From: Gnetum montanum | Lineage: Eukaryota > Streptophyta > Gnetopsida > Gnetales > Gnetaceae | NCBI GenBank assembly: GCA_015680685.1 | Contig: MNCI01022125.1 | Span: forward strand, 268,131 to 332,130 | DNA: 64,000 bases | Direction: 5' to 3' | Shown: in pieces, positions 1-12,800 of the stretch | Numbering within the stretch: the first letter of the stretch is position 1 | How the letters are laid out: every line of letters starts with the position of its first letter | Position numbers and translations under genes: made by a program | Notes under the pieces: model-generated | Seen by the model: the letters and a program-made list of their open reading frames with translations, nothing else | What the model was told of the DNA's origin: nothing | The model's database searches: none

Positions 1-587
1 CGCCCCCTAACCCCTTGACCGTCCAAAGGGTCACATTCGCCCCTCCCCCAGGTGACCCCAGGGAAGCAGGAACCAAAGGGCCACTTTTCAACACTAGCGC
101 TTTATTGCCAAAGGCTCCTGTATTCGGGTCCCAAATCAACACAATTGGGGTATACTGACCCCTCCTTTCGCATGACCGTGGCCAAGCTAACCCCTCCCCT
201 GGCACTCCCTTTCTCGACAGGGGCCCTCTTGCCCCCATCATGCCCCCCCACCCACCTCTCCCCCAAAGAAAAAAAAACCATTGTGGAAACTCCCACCACT
301 ACTAACAATTTTTGGCCCATTCCAAGTGCCATAGTCAAACCTTTGTGGGATTCTTTTCCCCCTACCAAGTAACGATCTTCCAACCCCCCTCCATATGCTT
401 CAAACCTTAAGCACCCAACAAGATGCAATGACATGCCCCACTTTACCACAAACACTACAAGATGCCTACGTTGGCCATTGTCCCACCAACCCACCAACCA
501 CAACATTTTCATATTCCACTTGGACCTGCTCTTCTCCCAAGGGCATGTTCAGGAAAACCTCCTGAACCAAATCCTTGGACACCAGAG
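1..587 (-). pseudogene. LINE ORF1 relic, 3' part (DUF4283 end and zinc knuckle)
   Basis: On the minus strand, 459-418 reads CSVCGKVGHVIASC, a CX2CX4HX4C knuckle of the type ending plant L1-like ORF1. It is preceded by a DUF4283-like stretch (VSKDLVQEVFLNMPLGEE). A stop and frame changes break it. The minus-strand reading continues without loss into 1,243-1,900 once the solo LTR at 588-1,242 is skipped, so both pieces are one older element. The longer overlapping frames on either strand here have no recognisable family. Confidence 0.6.
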
Positions 588-1247
588 TGTTATAATCAAA
601 TCTGAAAACAATTAGATATGAAAACACAGATCTGAAAACACACTACAAATGCTCTAGAGAAATTATTAAAAACCCTACAGATCTGAATAAATCATTAGAG
701 GCAAAATATTGCACTGTAAGAAACACTATAAACCACTCTCAAAACATTCCAAACTCTAGCAAACATTTGCTGTGATAACAGAATGAAAACAGTAAAAAGG
801 AAATAGCACAAGAACACAGAGAGTTACGTGGTTCGGGCCCCTTTTACCCTACTTCCACAACAATGCTGATCTGCCTTCTATTCTTCTCAAATCTTAAGGA
901 CACAAGCCGTCCTTGCAACTTTTCAAACACACAATCTGTTATTCCAACAGATCTCAGATCAACACCAACAAGACTCACGTCTCCAAGGTAAAACCTTGAT
1001 ACAATGCTTTCACTTTGAAGCACACACCTAAAGGCTACCCCAAGCCTTCTATTTATGAAGAAACATGAGGACCAAACCCCAATCCTAATACATGTGGGAT
1101 AAAACACCAAGCCTCCTATATATGAGGAAACATTAGGACCAAACCCCAATCCTAATACATGTGGGATAAAACACATCCCCACATCAAATGCAACATAAAA
1201 GGAAATACAACAATTAATGTATTTGTCTTCATTTTTCCAACACAGAG
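583..1247 (-). mobile_element. Solo LTR (family A), 655 bp, with perfect 5-bp TSD
   Basis: The LTR occupies 588-1,242 (TG...CA ends) and is flanked by CAGAG at 583-587 and 1,243-1,247. On the minus strand it starts TGTTGGAAAAATGAAGAC and ends TTGATTATAACA. The same LTR occurs in the opposite orientation at 28,429-29,041. This copy carries an internal tandem duplication at about 1,065-1,175 (twice ...CCCCAATCCTAATACATGTGG). A 5-bp TSD fits Copia or Gypsy integrases; superfamily was not determined. No internal region or second LTR is nearby. Confidence 0.85.
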
Positions 1248-1900
1248 AACACCACACAGAACCTTGCATACCCCATTCTATCCATCAATGCAGTGGGTTT
1301 ATCAAAGGAAATGAACTCTCCAAAACTCCCCGCCAAAACTATAAGAAAATCTAGCATCCACATGTCCCAATTATGTTGGAAACATGGACACAAATTGGCA
1401 CTCGCAAAAACAACTTGAGGTCCTGATAGGCCCCAGTTGCCATTTTGTCAACGCCAAATCCCTTGCTCCAAAGGACCATGGGCCACCGACCAAGACACAG
1501 TCCCTATCATTGATTGTCAAGAAAATTAACAATAGAAGCTATCCAAGAAGGCTATGCACCCCCACCAAGCAAAAATTCCATTGTGCCACTGCCCACTTCC
1601 TATCTACCTCAAGCTTAGGGGGCACACCTGCGGACACAAATTTCCCTATTAGGCTATGCTCCAACATCTGAAGCCACGTGTCGAGGATCAACTTAATCTG
1701 CAACCTCAAAGGTCCATCCCCCCGTGCACCAGTCTCAACCCCTCCAATCTCCTATCCCCCACCCAGCTGAGCCCCACCCTCAAAACCTGCACCTGAACCT
1801 CCTGATGCTCCCCTTGCCGCCTCCTTGAAAAAGGCATCCCCAAAAAACTCCTCCCCACTGGCAGCCTCTTCAATGTCTGACTTACCAACTTGCCTACTCT
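1243..1900 (-). pseudogene. LINE ORF1 relic, 5' part (DUF4283)
   Basis: Minus-strand reading gives GPWSFGARDLALTKWQLGPI and, in another frame, GEFISFDKPTALMDRMGYAR, running to the LTR border. These fit the DUF4283 domain of plant L1-type ORF1. Frameshifts separate the blocks. The sequence is unusually C-rich on the plus strand. Confidence 0.5.
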
Positions 1901-2039
1901 TCCCCGGAAGTTCCCACCTCATGCACTTACTCTACCCTGGCCACCAAGCTTGCCACCCCCTGCCCGCTCACTCCTAGTGCGCTCGCTGCCCATGCTCCTG
2001 TTCATTGTTCACAAATCTCACAAAAGTCAAGATGATGAG

Positions 2040-2650
2040 AACTTAAGCTAAGCTTGCTAATAACATTCTAATACTTGATTAGAATTGCAGTTGAGAGATA
2101 GTGAGCTTGTACATCTAGTTTATCAGATCTAATTTGGTGTAAATAAATTTGTCTCTTGCCTTCCGCATTAGACCACATCTGTGTTAAAACCTACTACTAG
2201 ATTAGTTGGTAAATATGCTTAAGATTTTTCTACACCTCCTCTTAAGAGATATTTCATTTTATCAACCATTGCATCCTCTAAAAATACCAACCACAGTCTC
2301 GCGAATCCTCAAAATTTGCTTTAGAAAATGTCTTGCCTTGAGATATGCAAGCTATGAGTGTATGTAATGAATTAGCACCAGGCTTCTGCTTCTAAAGGTA
2401 ATAAATCACATTCACATAATAACATTGAGTAAGGTGTTTGCATCTTCACCTTTAACTCATCACAAAGAAAGGTGTTTTGCACTCTTTCAACATCTTTCCA
2501 AAGTTTAGCACTGAGCCTAGGTCCCCATCCATACAATACGGTAGGATAGATGATAGAATAAAAAATTTATTTTTTGACCTTCCAAGCACAGACTCCTAAG
2601 TCCTTGCACTTGTTGTTGAAAACATACAGAGCCTTGAAACCTTATGCTAT
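2040..2650 (-). mobile_element. LINE family 2, 3' fragment
   Basis: Minus-strand sequence matches 13,460-14,060 (plus strand) block by block, for example AAGGCTCTGTAT..., AGTGCAAGGACTTAGGAGT, and GATGAGTTAAAGGTGAAGAT followed by GCAAACACC. This is the region after the reverse transcriptase. It is a broken, non-coding copy in decarboxylase intron 7. Confidence 0.7.
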
Positions 2651-3884
2651 TTTTCCTTTGATGCATTTCCCCCACATGTAATTGTGCATATAAATGAGAC
2701 CCAAATATTTAAAAGAATATACTATTTGCGCATTGATACCTCTAAAATAGCAAATGTTAATTTAAACATATGGGAATTAATAATATTATCTCATTTCTCA
2801 AATCTTAAATATCATATAAACACAAGCAAAATAAAACTTAAAAATTTTGTTTTTTTACCTCCATCATTATGCATGCGTGATAGGTTTTATATTTCTTAAA
2901 ATTTCCCTATAATATAAAAATTGAACTTTGTAATTGAACAGTGAATAGTAGCTCAATGGTAAGACCATTGATTTGAATAGTTTTTCTTACCTCATTCTTC
3001 AAAAATTCTGGATTTGTAGAAAGAGCTTGGACTAGTGCTCTAGAGTCCTGCAAAAATGTTGAATCTCATAACAACAAATGCTAAACTTCCACAATCTGAA
3101 ATCTTATAATTGATCACAGCATTCATTACTGCTTCTTACTACAAAAACTATTTTAAGGAAAACATAACAAAGCGCACTATCGCATGGCATTACAAAGAAA
3201 ACATATATAATAAATCCATGCTCACTTTTTTACGAAGTATATCAGTTGATAAAATCAAGTTGATGATGTTAAGGAATGCATCAGGGCCCCAAAAAATTCA
3301 ATACCATCAGCATCCCATTGCATAGAAAATTGCAAATGTCTCAATGATTCAATAGGTAGCCTACACTTTGGAAGGCCAAAGTTCACAGCTTTAAGCACAT
3401 AAACAATGTCAAGAACAAATTTCGGGTATAATACAAATATCTGTGGGAGGGACCATCATTTCAACGAATGGTAGGTGCTTCTTTCTTATAAGGCCTGAGT
3501 TTAATCCTAGGCACAGCTACTTGAGAAGAGGTTAGGCTTTCACTTATCTACTGGCCCTTCTAAGACCTCCATTTGGTAGGACTAGCAGTGAGCCCCTAGG
3601 TAATGACCTTTATACAAATCTCTCTAGGAAAAGCTAATTCAGAAATGCATCTTTCAAGAACGACCATACTCTATGTTAGGTTTTTGATGCTCTTAAAGTA
3701 GTGTCCTGTCATGATTAGAACATGATTGAGAAGGTTAGCGTTTGTTCAGATTAGCATTAATTTTTAGAATTAATACCTGCTACAGTGAGGCATAAGAATT
3801 CCACCTAGGCTGTGTGTTTAAGTTCTACCATGCATTCTGGGGGGACAATAAAAAGTATGTTAAGGTCACTGTATTGTTTCTTAC
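2651..3884. other. Remainder of decarboxylase intron 7, including a possible SINE-like piece
   Basis: AT-rich. No decarboxylase C-terminal exon was found here on the minus strand. A tRNA-like A-box (TAGCTCAATGG) is at about 2,950-2,960. About 3,500-3,560 resembles 57,870-57,930 (TAGGCACAGCTACT... with GGTTAGGCT). A 46-codon minus-strand frame at about 3,245-3,400 (FGLPKCRLPIESLRHLQFSM) matches nothing I recognise. Confidence 0.4.
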
Positions 3885-6800
3885 CTTCACCCAAAGTACT
3901 GAGCAATCAAAATTTGTCAGAAGCCACTTGTGAGCATTTGTGTTAAATGAATCTGCCAGTTCCACCCCATCTAGGTAGTGTTGATATTCAGGGCAAATGC
4001 AAGCAGCACCAGCATATGCAGCATCAACATGAAACCATAAGTTATGATCCTGCATGGTAATAATGAAATAGATAGGAATCATCATGTTACCAGGAAGCCA
4101 TAACATCATGCTCAGATTTGGTAGAATCCATATATCTTAGCACTATTCATGCTTTTATGCCTTGACTACATTCATGAAGTTATTAGGGAACTTTATTATT
4201 TCCTTCATCTTAAACAGAGCCATACCATTTAAGTGAATTACTTGTAGCCAATAAAATACTTGAAAAGAAATCAATTTTTAAAGTCATTTCTAAAAATATG
4301 ACAATCACAACGCAGTTAGCAATTAATTATAACTTCTATTTTCATTATTATTGTAAAAAAAACACCAAATTGAGATGATGATAAACCATTTTTATGGGAA
4401 AAAATTGTAATGTTGATGTTGTTAGCTCATAATTTCAGCTATACCATGCAAAGATAGTTAAAATATACACTATTTTGACAAACAAGCTTATGTACTCAGA
4501 TCATACTAATTCATGAGAATTACCATGGCTATCGTTCCAAGTTCTGATATTGAATCTACAGCAGTTGATGATGTTGTCCCAACCTGTAAGAAAATTAAAG
4601 GTATAAAGGTGCAAACAGCTGGAGAAACCATGAAAATAGAACTTACAAAAATGCCAGTGTTCAACGAGAGAAATGATTGATCGTTAGCATTTAGTTACAT
4701 TCTCTATTCACACACACACACACAGAGTATGAAATGAATTTCAAATGTTCCATAGTTAGTAAATAGCTAGTAAATAGCTCACCTTTCATATGCTGGCCCT
4801 GACTGATTAAAGCTTAACAATTTCTGGAAGATTACACACATGGATATATGCAAGTCAAATCATTTATGAAACGACTTTACTAAATCTCATAACCAAGCTG
4901 TTTCCAACCGAGGATGTTTCAAAGACTTAAGCATAACTCCAATTTTAAAGCAAATTTTTATGGAAGATATCTCCAATTTTGAGGAATTTTCGTTAGCTTC
5001 CAAGATGGATAGTCAGTTAAAAAGGGAGTTTACCTTGATCTCCATATTTTCTCATTCGGAAAATGAAATTTGGATCGAGTACTATTTCGAGGTTGTTTGT
5101 TCTATTTTTGTGGAAGAAAATTTACTTCTATAGCTTCAGCTAAACAAGCCGGGACACTTCATCACACATCTTCTACTCAGCACAAAATCTGCATAGCACT
5201 TTATCAATTTATATAATAAAAAGCTCTTAATGCTTAAAACTGCAGGGAAGGAATAAGTTTTTTGTTGAGGAGACCAAAATCCTTTTGAATTTTAATGGAT
5301 GTAAGGCTCTTGATTGTTTATCCATGCAAAGATTTCAAAGGTAAAAGGTAAGATTTTATTGTTTGTTGCAGAATTTTTAAATCATCTGCTTAGTGGATGG
5401 TGTTGAATATGCATATATCAGTGTTTCACTCAACTTCTCATGTGGATTTAAGTATCCATAGTAGTTTTGCATTCTTTCTTTGACCTAATTATGACTAGAG
5501 CAAAGAAGAATATTTTGTTAGACATCTACCTATTCTACACTGCACCATGGTTGTATTTTGCTTCCAAATGCCTTATGTTTTTTCTCCATGGTGATATGGT
5601 ATACCTTGTGCCAGCTTGCAAGACAACTTGTCAAGCCAAGTAAAATAAAAATTTTAGTATCTTCTGTGGCATTTTGTTACTAAGTGCGATTAAGAAAGGT
5701 GGATGAAATTTTTATCAAATATTCTGGTATTAACTATGTGCTTTTGCGTTTTCTGCATTTCTACTCTTTCTTCTATTGAACATATCCTCTGAGTTTAGAT
5801 GTTACCTACTTCCTGATGTCTATGATATCTTTCACGTTTCAAAAATATATTACGCATATGAATCAAATTTCTGATGGAGATTAAATTTTCGCTCTTAGTA
5901 TCTTAATAAGATAACAATGCCAAACTCCTGGTTCTAAATTCTTTAATTCCATTTGCAAAACTCCAAAAAGCAAGCTGAAATTTGAGATTTAAATATGTGC
6001 ATTACCTAGATGCTTATTGCTTAAACTGAAAACTAACCATAAAAAACTCGATGATTACAACACCAGAAAATCCATCTTCAATGCCAAATCTTATTAAAGA
6101 AGCTAATAATAAGATTAGGTACATTTTGAGACAAAGATATCTAAAATAATCAAAAAAGGATACTGGATTTTCTTATGCTTGTCATTACCGTTGCACAGAG
6201 AAAGAATGGACATAATCCAGCAGCAATGTCCTCTACTATCGCTCTCCGGACAATTTCAAAAGAAAGTGCATAGTTTGTTGATCTGTTTGCAGGCAATTTT
6301 CTGCAATTTGATTTTGGTAACCCTGCAATCTGGTAACATTCCGGTTATAGCATAAGCCATCACATGGAAAATATATGACTGAAAACGATCCCAAATAAGT
6401 GAGAACCAATACAACCTTTGTACAAATCTAAGATAACAATGAACATTGCTAACTGCTAATTAAAGGAAATAAAATAAAATCATATATGGTAACAATTAGC
6501 CAAGCCTATTTTGTTGAGATAAGACCAAGATGATGATAATGATGACATATGGTAGATCTCCAAATTTTATTAATGTATTGTGTTCATGTTGATGTAATAT
6601 TGTACACATGTGCATGTTTCACAAGGAATGACCTAGGGCACCTTGCGTATAGGCATGGCTTTCCTTGGAATAATCTCGATGGTAAAGTTAAATAAGGCTA
6701 TTATAACAATTTTAAAATAAGGTGAATATATTTAAAATCTGAAATATGAGATAATATTTAATTAAAATGATAGCTTTGCATACAAAAGCTTAGATAAATA

Positions 6801-9800
6801 GAAATATAAATTACCTGATATGGAGAATGACGATAAGTTCATGAGGCTGATAGAAACTTAGCAGTTAATCTAGCCATTCAGTCTTGCCCAGGATTTGAAG
6901 TTGAGAATATGACATCTTCCTTTCTTCAACCACTCGGATTCCTCCTCGAGGCCTGGAGAGGTATTTGGGAGAGGTAATCGTTGTAGGGATTCATAGCCCA
7001 TAGAAGCTGTTGGATCCAACCTTCCAATTCTTCCATTCATTAAAGTAATATCCTTTTCACTTCAAGTGTATCATCCCTCTTTTTCACACTCTTTAATTAT
7101 CAAAGTTAGAGATGGGCTTTTTGAGTCGCTGACAAAAGAGTCTCATCAATGGCTTCTTGTTCTATCCAATTAGGAGAAATGAGAAAGAGAGGATGAATAA
7201 GAAAGAGCAGGTTACTTCCAAGAAAAGAGCAATGATTTTTGTGATGCTTTTTGTGATACTTTAACCACTGTGTAGAGTTATTTTTTATTTGGTAGCCTTA
7301 AGTAGATCAGACATAAATGCAATGGAACACTCTCCCCAGTTAGCTATGTCTTGCGTTAGGATAGAGGCTACATGTTACTATATGATCATTGAGAAAACAT
7401 ATAAAAAGAAATAATTTTCATTCCAATGAACAACCAGATTGAGGCTTAAACAATGACTTATTTTTTAATTTTGTTTTTAATGAATGTGCTTATGACAACC
7501 TAGAAGACCCATATAGAAAACTTGGTCCTAGTCGCTCCTTGAAATGAAAACGATTTCTTTTTATACGTAGCTGCTATCCTAACACAAGACATTACTAGGA
7601 AGAGCGTCCCATTACATTTATGTTTGATCCACTTGTAGAAAGCGAGTTGACAACTCAATGTAGTGGCTAAAGGATCAAAAAAAAATTCCTCAAAATCATG
7701 ACCCTCTCCTAAAAAACAACCTATATTTCTCATTCCACTCCTCCCTCCTTATTTTTATCATTCTCACTTCATTTCTTCATTTCTTCTATAACTGGCTTCC
7801 AATTGGCTAGAATAAGCAGCAACTGAGGAGACTCTTTGTAATAGAGACAACAAGCTCTCTTGAGTTTGATAATTAGAGAGTGTGGAGCAAAAGTGATGTG
7901 ATACTTATGAGGAAATCACCTTGCCTTTCTCATGTTTCTTATCCTTAAGGTGTCCTAAGAGTCTTAGGAGTGTGTGTTTATGTTTTAAGGCTGTTTTGGA
8001 ATCATTTCAGTGGTTTTTGGTAGTTGGGCAGACAATTGCAGGTTTACTGTGGATTGCAATAAGTCACAGTTTGTAGCTGTGAGCAGCTGCAGGTCATAAT
8101 CTGCCACGGTTTGTAGCCCAAGCCAAAATTTGTGATGTTTTGTACTCTTTAGCAAGTTGCAAGCCACTGTGAGACGCAGTGAGGCTACAATCCAAGGTTG
8201 TGAGCCGTAGTTCATCACAGTTGGTGTCAAAACAAAGATAAAGTATTTCAAGTTTTACTAGTACAAGCAAGTAGCAAGTCACAGTCTAAGAAGTGAAAGC
8301 TAGGTGCGAGCTGCAGTCACTCATAATTTGAAGAAAAATGATTTTTTGAAAAGATCACAAATTTTAATTGGAAAACCAACGGTCAGGGAAGATCAAGGAT
8401 CACTCTAGCAGCTATGAAATGATGTCAAATGTCCAAAATAAAGGCAAGAGAGCTTAAGGGAAGAGGAAGAGTGTTCAAAAGAGTCTAAGGTAAGGTGAGA
8501 GGCAAGAATAAGAGCATTTGAGGAAGGCAGTAGCCAAAGAGAAGGTGAAGAGTCTCCTATGAGTGTTAACTTGTCTTGAGCTTGTGAGCTCCAAGTGTGA
8601 GCTAAGTTAAGGGATTGAAAGTGGACATGTATGGCCTCTAAGATCCTTGGGAGATTTGAGTTAAGTTTTGCTCTTCATTGTTGATGTTTTTTTCATTTTG
8701 AAATTGATTAATAAAGGGAAGATTTCTTCATTTCTTTATGATCTTTTCTAAGCTAATTTGGCTTGAAAATGTGTGGAAATGAGTCCTTTTTGGATCTATT
8801 GAGGCAGATCTACACCAGATACCCTTCATATTGTAGGTAATAAAACAGCATCACTTCAAAGAATTCTAGAAGGGCAGATCCAACAGCTTCTCCAACCTAC
8901 CTGCAAGGTGCTACAAGGATTACAGGATCTGAGTGGTTAAAAAAATTAAGGCATTATCTTCTAAACCTTAAGTCCCAATAAGGAAGATGGCTAGATTAAT
9001 TGTTACATTTCTATTAGCTCCATGAATCTATTATCATTCTCTATTGCAATTGCTTTATATTTCTACCTATATAAATATTTGTATACAAAACTAGCATTTA
9101 CATTGAATGTCATCATATCTTTCAGATTTTATATATATTCACTTTAAAACTCATTATTCCTATGCAATTTGTGCCGATACACAAGGGGCCCTGGGCCATT
9201 CCTTGTGAAATGTGCACCTTAGGTGTGATGCAAATATTTGGTCCCTTATGACCAACATTTTTACATCAACAATTCTACTAATCCAAGTTGAAATTCCTAC
9301 TGAATATTGTAAAGATTTTGGCATTATAAAATGTTGATTTTTCACTGCTCAAAATTTATTCCAAGCATAACCAGTTCTGAGGCAAGTTTCAAAGCTATAA
9401 ATAGACTAGAAACAAACACTTTAAGATGTTTTCACTAAAATTTCATTAAGTGGTCAGTGAATATGTGCGTTACAAAATTTCATCTGATTCAGAAATTTCA
9501 ATTAAAATATGCATTTTAGCAAGACATTTACATTTTTAAAAATAATCTCATAACAACCGTATTAAAGAGAAGAAACATCTCTTCAAGATAACAACTTTAC
9601 CATGCAGGCTTTCTCCAGGGAAGAATGAGTATGCTCAGATCCATATGCAACAAGCTTTGTAAGTGTTGTAGTATGATTTTTCAAGGCTCTATTCCGTGCT
9701 GTTAATAATGCAACTAAAATTGCCTCACTGGCAGTACCCTGGATAACACCACCCCCTTTTCTCGGAGCAGGATTGACCTCACTTCTTTCTGCTATTATTT

Positions 9801-12800
9801 CACATCATTTGGTAAATAAATGCATCAGAATCTGCAAACCATGAAGAGATGATTTTAAACTAAAGGAAGAAAATCAGTCACTGCGAGCAATATGTACCAC
9901 CATTTTCATTCTACATTGATGCATTTTGTTTAATAATTCATTCAATAGAGAAAAACATAATGCTCTTTCAGTAAACAAATAAAAATGCTGGGTTGGGATG
10001 TGTAAAACATGACATCTTTATTCTGACTGGAAATTTCAACCATTTTCAGTATTGGATGACCAGTTTACTATTCAGGCATCACAGATTGATACATGTGTCT
10101 CTTTCAGATGAATATTGGATGATCAGATGGATGTTTCAGTTCTGAATTTATCCTTAGGCACCAGGAGATCGTCACCCATCCAGCAACCTCCCAATCGGCA
10201 ATAGTTCATTACTCCAGCTTACTCATTTGTTCAATCACCTCATTCATCTTTTTACAGACAAATTCATTTACACATGTAACATAAGTTCAAGCCTACCAAT
10301 TCAAGTAATAAAAATCTCACTTGGCTGATCATACACGAGGCCATAAAATGCATTATTGTCAGTTAAAATATGTATTCAAAGATTTTTTTTTTCTTGGGAA
10401 GAAAACTCTTCTGCTGTTCTTTTATACTGAAATGCTCATAAAAAATTCATGATACAAATTCACAGACAAATAACAAACGCTTTGTATACTCACTGTGTGA
10501 TAGAAAACATTCAGGAAGCTTTAGCATTTTTGCCAGCCAGTCAAGAACAATTGCTTCCAATTCTGTTGCAGCAGGAGAGGTTATCCAGCTAAATCCAACA
10601 ATGTTAAAGCCACCACTAAGCATTTCTCCAAGAAGCCCTGCACTGCTACTATTGGAAGGGAAGAAGGAGAAAAAATTTGGGCTTTGCCAGTGTGTAATGC
10701 CAGGCATGATTTTATTTTGTACATCTGCAAAACATACAACACAAATCCACAGTGAAGGACGAAACAAAGCTTGAAAAGAACAATGAATTAAAATATAAAA
10801 AACATACCTTCAAGAACGGTGTCAAAAGTTTCAGGGAATTCAGGAGCAGTATCCGGTAAAACATTGTACAAATAACCAGGCTGACATACATTAACAAAAT
10901 ATATGAGGTAAGATTACAGTGATGACATGTCTACAAATCATCATTTTATTATAATAAAAACTTTATAGGAGCTTGCAATAGTTTGGACTTGGATTGGTGA
11001 AACTTGACATATTAATAACATTTGGAGTGTTTTGCTGATATATGTGATCTTTCAAATCCAGAATGAAAGAAATCAAAGAACATTTGAAGAGACAGAAATC
11101 AATCTAGATAAAGTATGGTGGCTTGCAATAAAAAATTAGAAAGAGAATGTGATATTTAAAATGGGACTTGACTCCTGAGCCTTTGAGCCTTATAAAATTA
11201 TAATTTTTATTTTTAAAGATAGGATTATATTAGCTCCTAGAGATAATTATTTTATTAAGAATTTAATCCTATCATTTTGGCTACTCATTAACATTCCAAG
11301 ACTAATCTCATTGTACTTCAAATCTTATTATTTTATTCATATATTTTCTTCTAACTTGTTCAATAAAAATGACCTATCTTTGTTTGTTGCATATGCATAT
11401 GGTTTAAAAAACACTATGATGACTAGGACAACCTAATAAACCTTTTTCACAAATAATTATCAAGGGTAAAAATCTTATGTCAGCATGGTTGTGCTTTCTT
11501 TGTCATATGCTATTTTGCTCCTAAAGATGCTAGATTGTATGATTTTATAGAGTTGTCTCATCATCATCCTCTTCAGCTCTTAGGCAGAGATATTGTAGAA
11601 TTTTCAGCAAAATGATTAGTATTTATTTATGGAGATTTTAGTGCAAGGATAGGTTCACAGCAAACAAAATTTATTCAATGACAACATAATGTTGGCAATT
11701 TGGACATTATTGAAGATCACAGTTGGATACAACATTTTGCAGATGATCCTGTTAATAAGATGGGTCAATAACTATTAGAATGGACAAAAAATTTTGATCT
11801 TCTGATTTGCAATAACCTTGCTAAATTTTCTCAATCTTCATCATTTACTTTCACAAGACCTCAAGGTAATCCTTACATTGATTTGCTTTTATGTTCTTAT
11901 AAAGATATTGATTTTATTAAAGGGTTGAAAGTTGGCAAAGATTTAGTGGACTCTTACCATCATCATATAGAGTTTTTGTTGCAAATTCAAATTATTTCTC
12001 AGACAACAAAAAATAAAAATAAAACAAAATTTTAATATAGAATTACCCCAAAAGTCAAAGAAAAATATATGAATGTAACACATAACAAATAAATTCTTGA
12101 AAGATAGCATAAGGAACTTGAATAAATTTTGCTTACACCAACTAAGCAAGTTATGCCTTCACATCTACAGGGTGTTTAGAAGACTTGGTTTGATCAGGAT
12201 TGCGTGCAAGCTAAGCAAAACATTAAGAATACAAGAGTCACAAACAAAGTTTAGTTAAAACATTAAAAGCTTGATTAGAACCAAGAGAAGAAAATTTATC
12301 AGAAAATAGCAAAAATATTTTTCTTACACCATTAAAAAGGAACCTAGATGGTTTTGGCAATGTTTTTGTCGTCAAGCCTCTTCATCATTTAATTTTTCTT
12401 TTCAAGATATTTGTTCATTTTACAATAAGCTATTTACAAGTGAAGATGATAATTCTACTACTATTGTGCAACAAGCACCTTTCCAGGTTACTCTTAAGAA
12501 AGTCACAGAGGATATCAGAAAGCTAGCATTTAGCAAAGCTATAGATTCCGATGGTTTATGTATAAAATTATTAAAGTGGGTAGGATATGCTATTCATAGA
12601 GAAATTTGGCATAAATTAAATTCAACAATGGAGCAAGGATTAAATCAACATTGGAAAACTAGTAAAGCTATCTTGTTATATAAAAAAGGGGATGAAAATG
12701 ATTTGAACAATTATCAAATAATTTTTGTTAGTATTATTTTCACTAAGTTATTGGGCACTCTACTAGAAAAGAGAATCAACTCTTGGGTTGAAGGTAACCG

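Noticed and set aside
102-512. Minus-strand frame of 136 codons at the left edge
   Set aside because: The CCHC knuckle is in a neighbouring frame, so this frame is a by-product of the LINE ORF1 relic.
844-1269. Minus-strand frame of 141 codons
   Set aside because: It lies almost wholly within the solo LTR; the same LTR at 28.4 kb does not conserve a protein.
3245-3400. Minus-strand 46-codon frame (FGLPKCRLPIESLRHLQFSM)
   Set aside because: No splice context or family match was seen; too short to support.
1-3884. C-terminal exons of the decarboxylase
   Set aside because: Expected motifs after LWVK (a NPEFL...YKDWQIPLGRRF type block) were sought on the minus strand and not found; they should lie beyond the left edge.
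6587-9271. Assignment of the inverted repeat to Mutator-type transposons
   Set aside because: Long arms fit, but no 8-10-bp flanking duplication was seen, so the class was left open.
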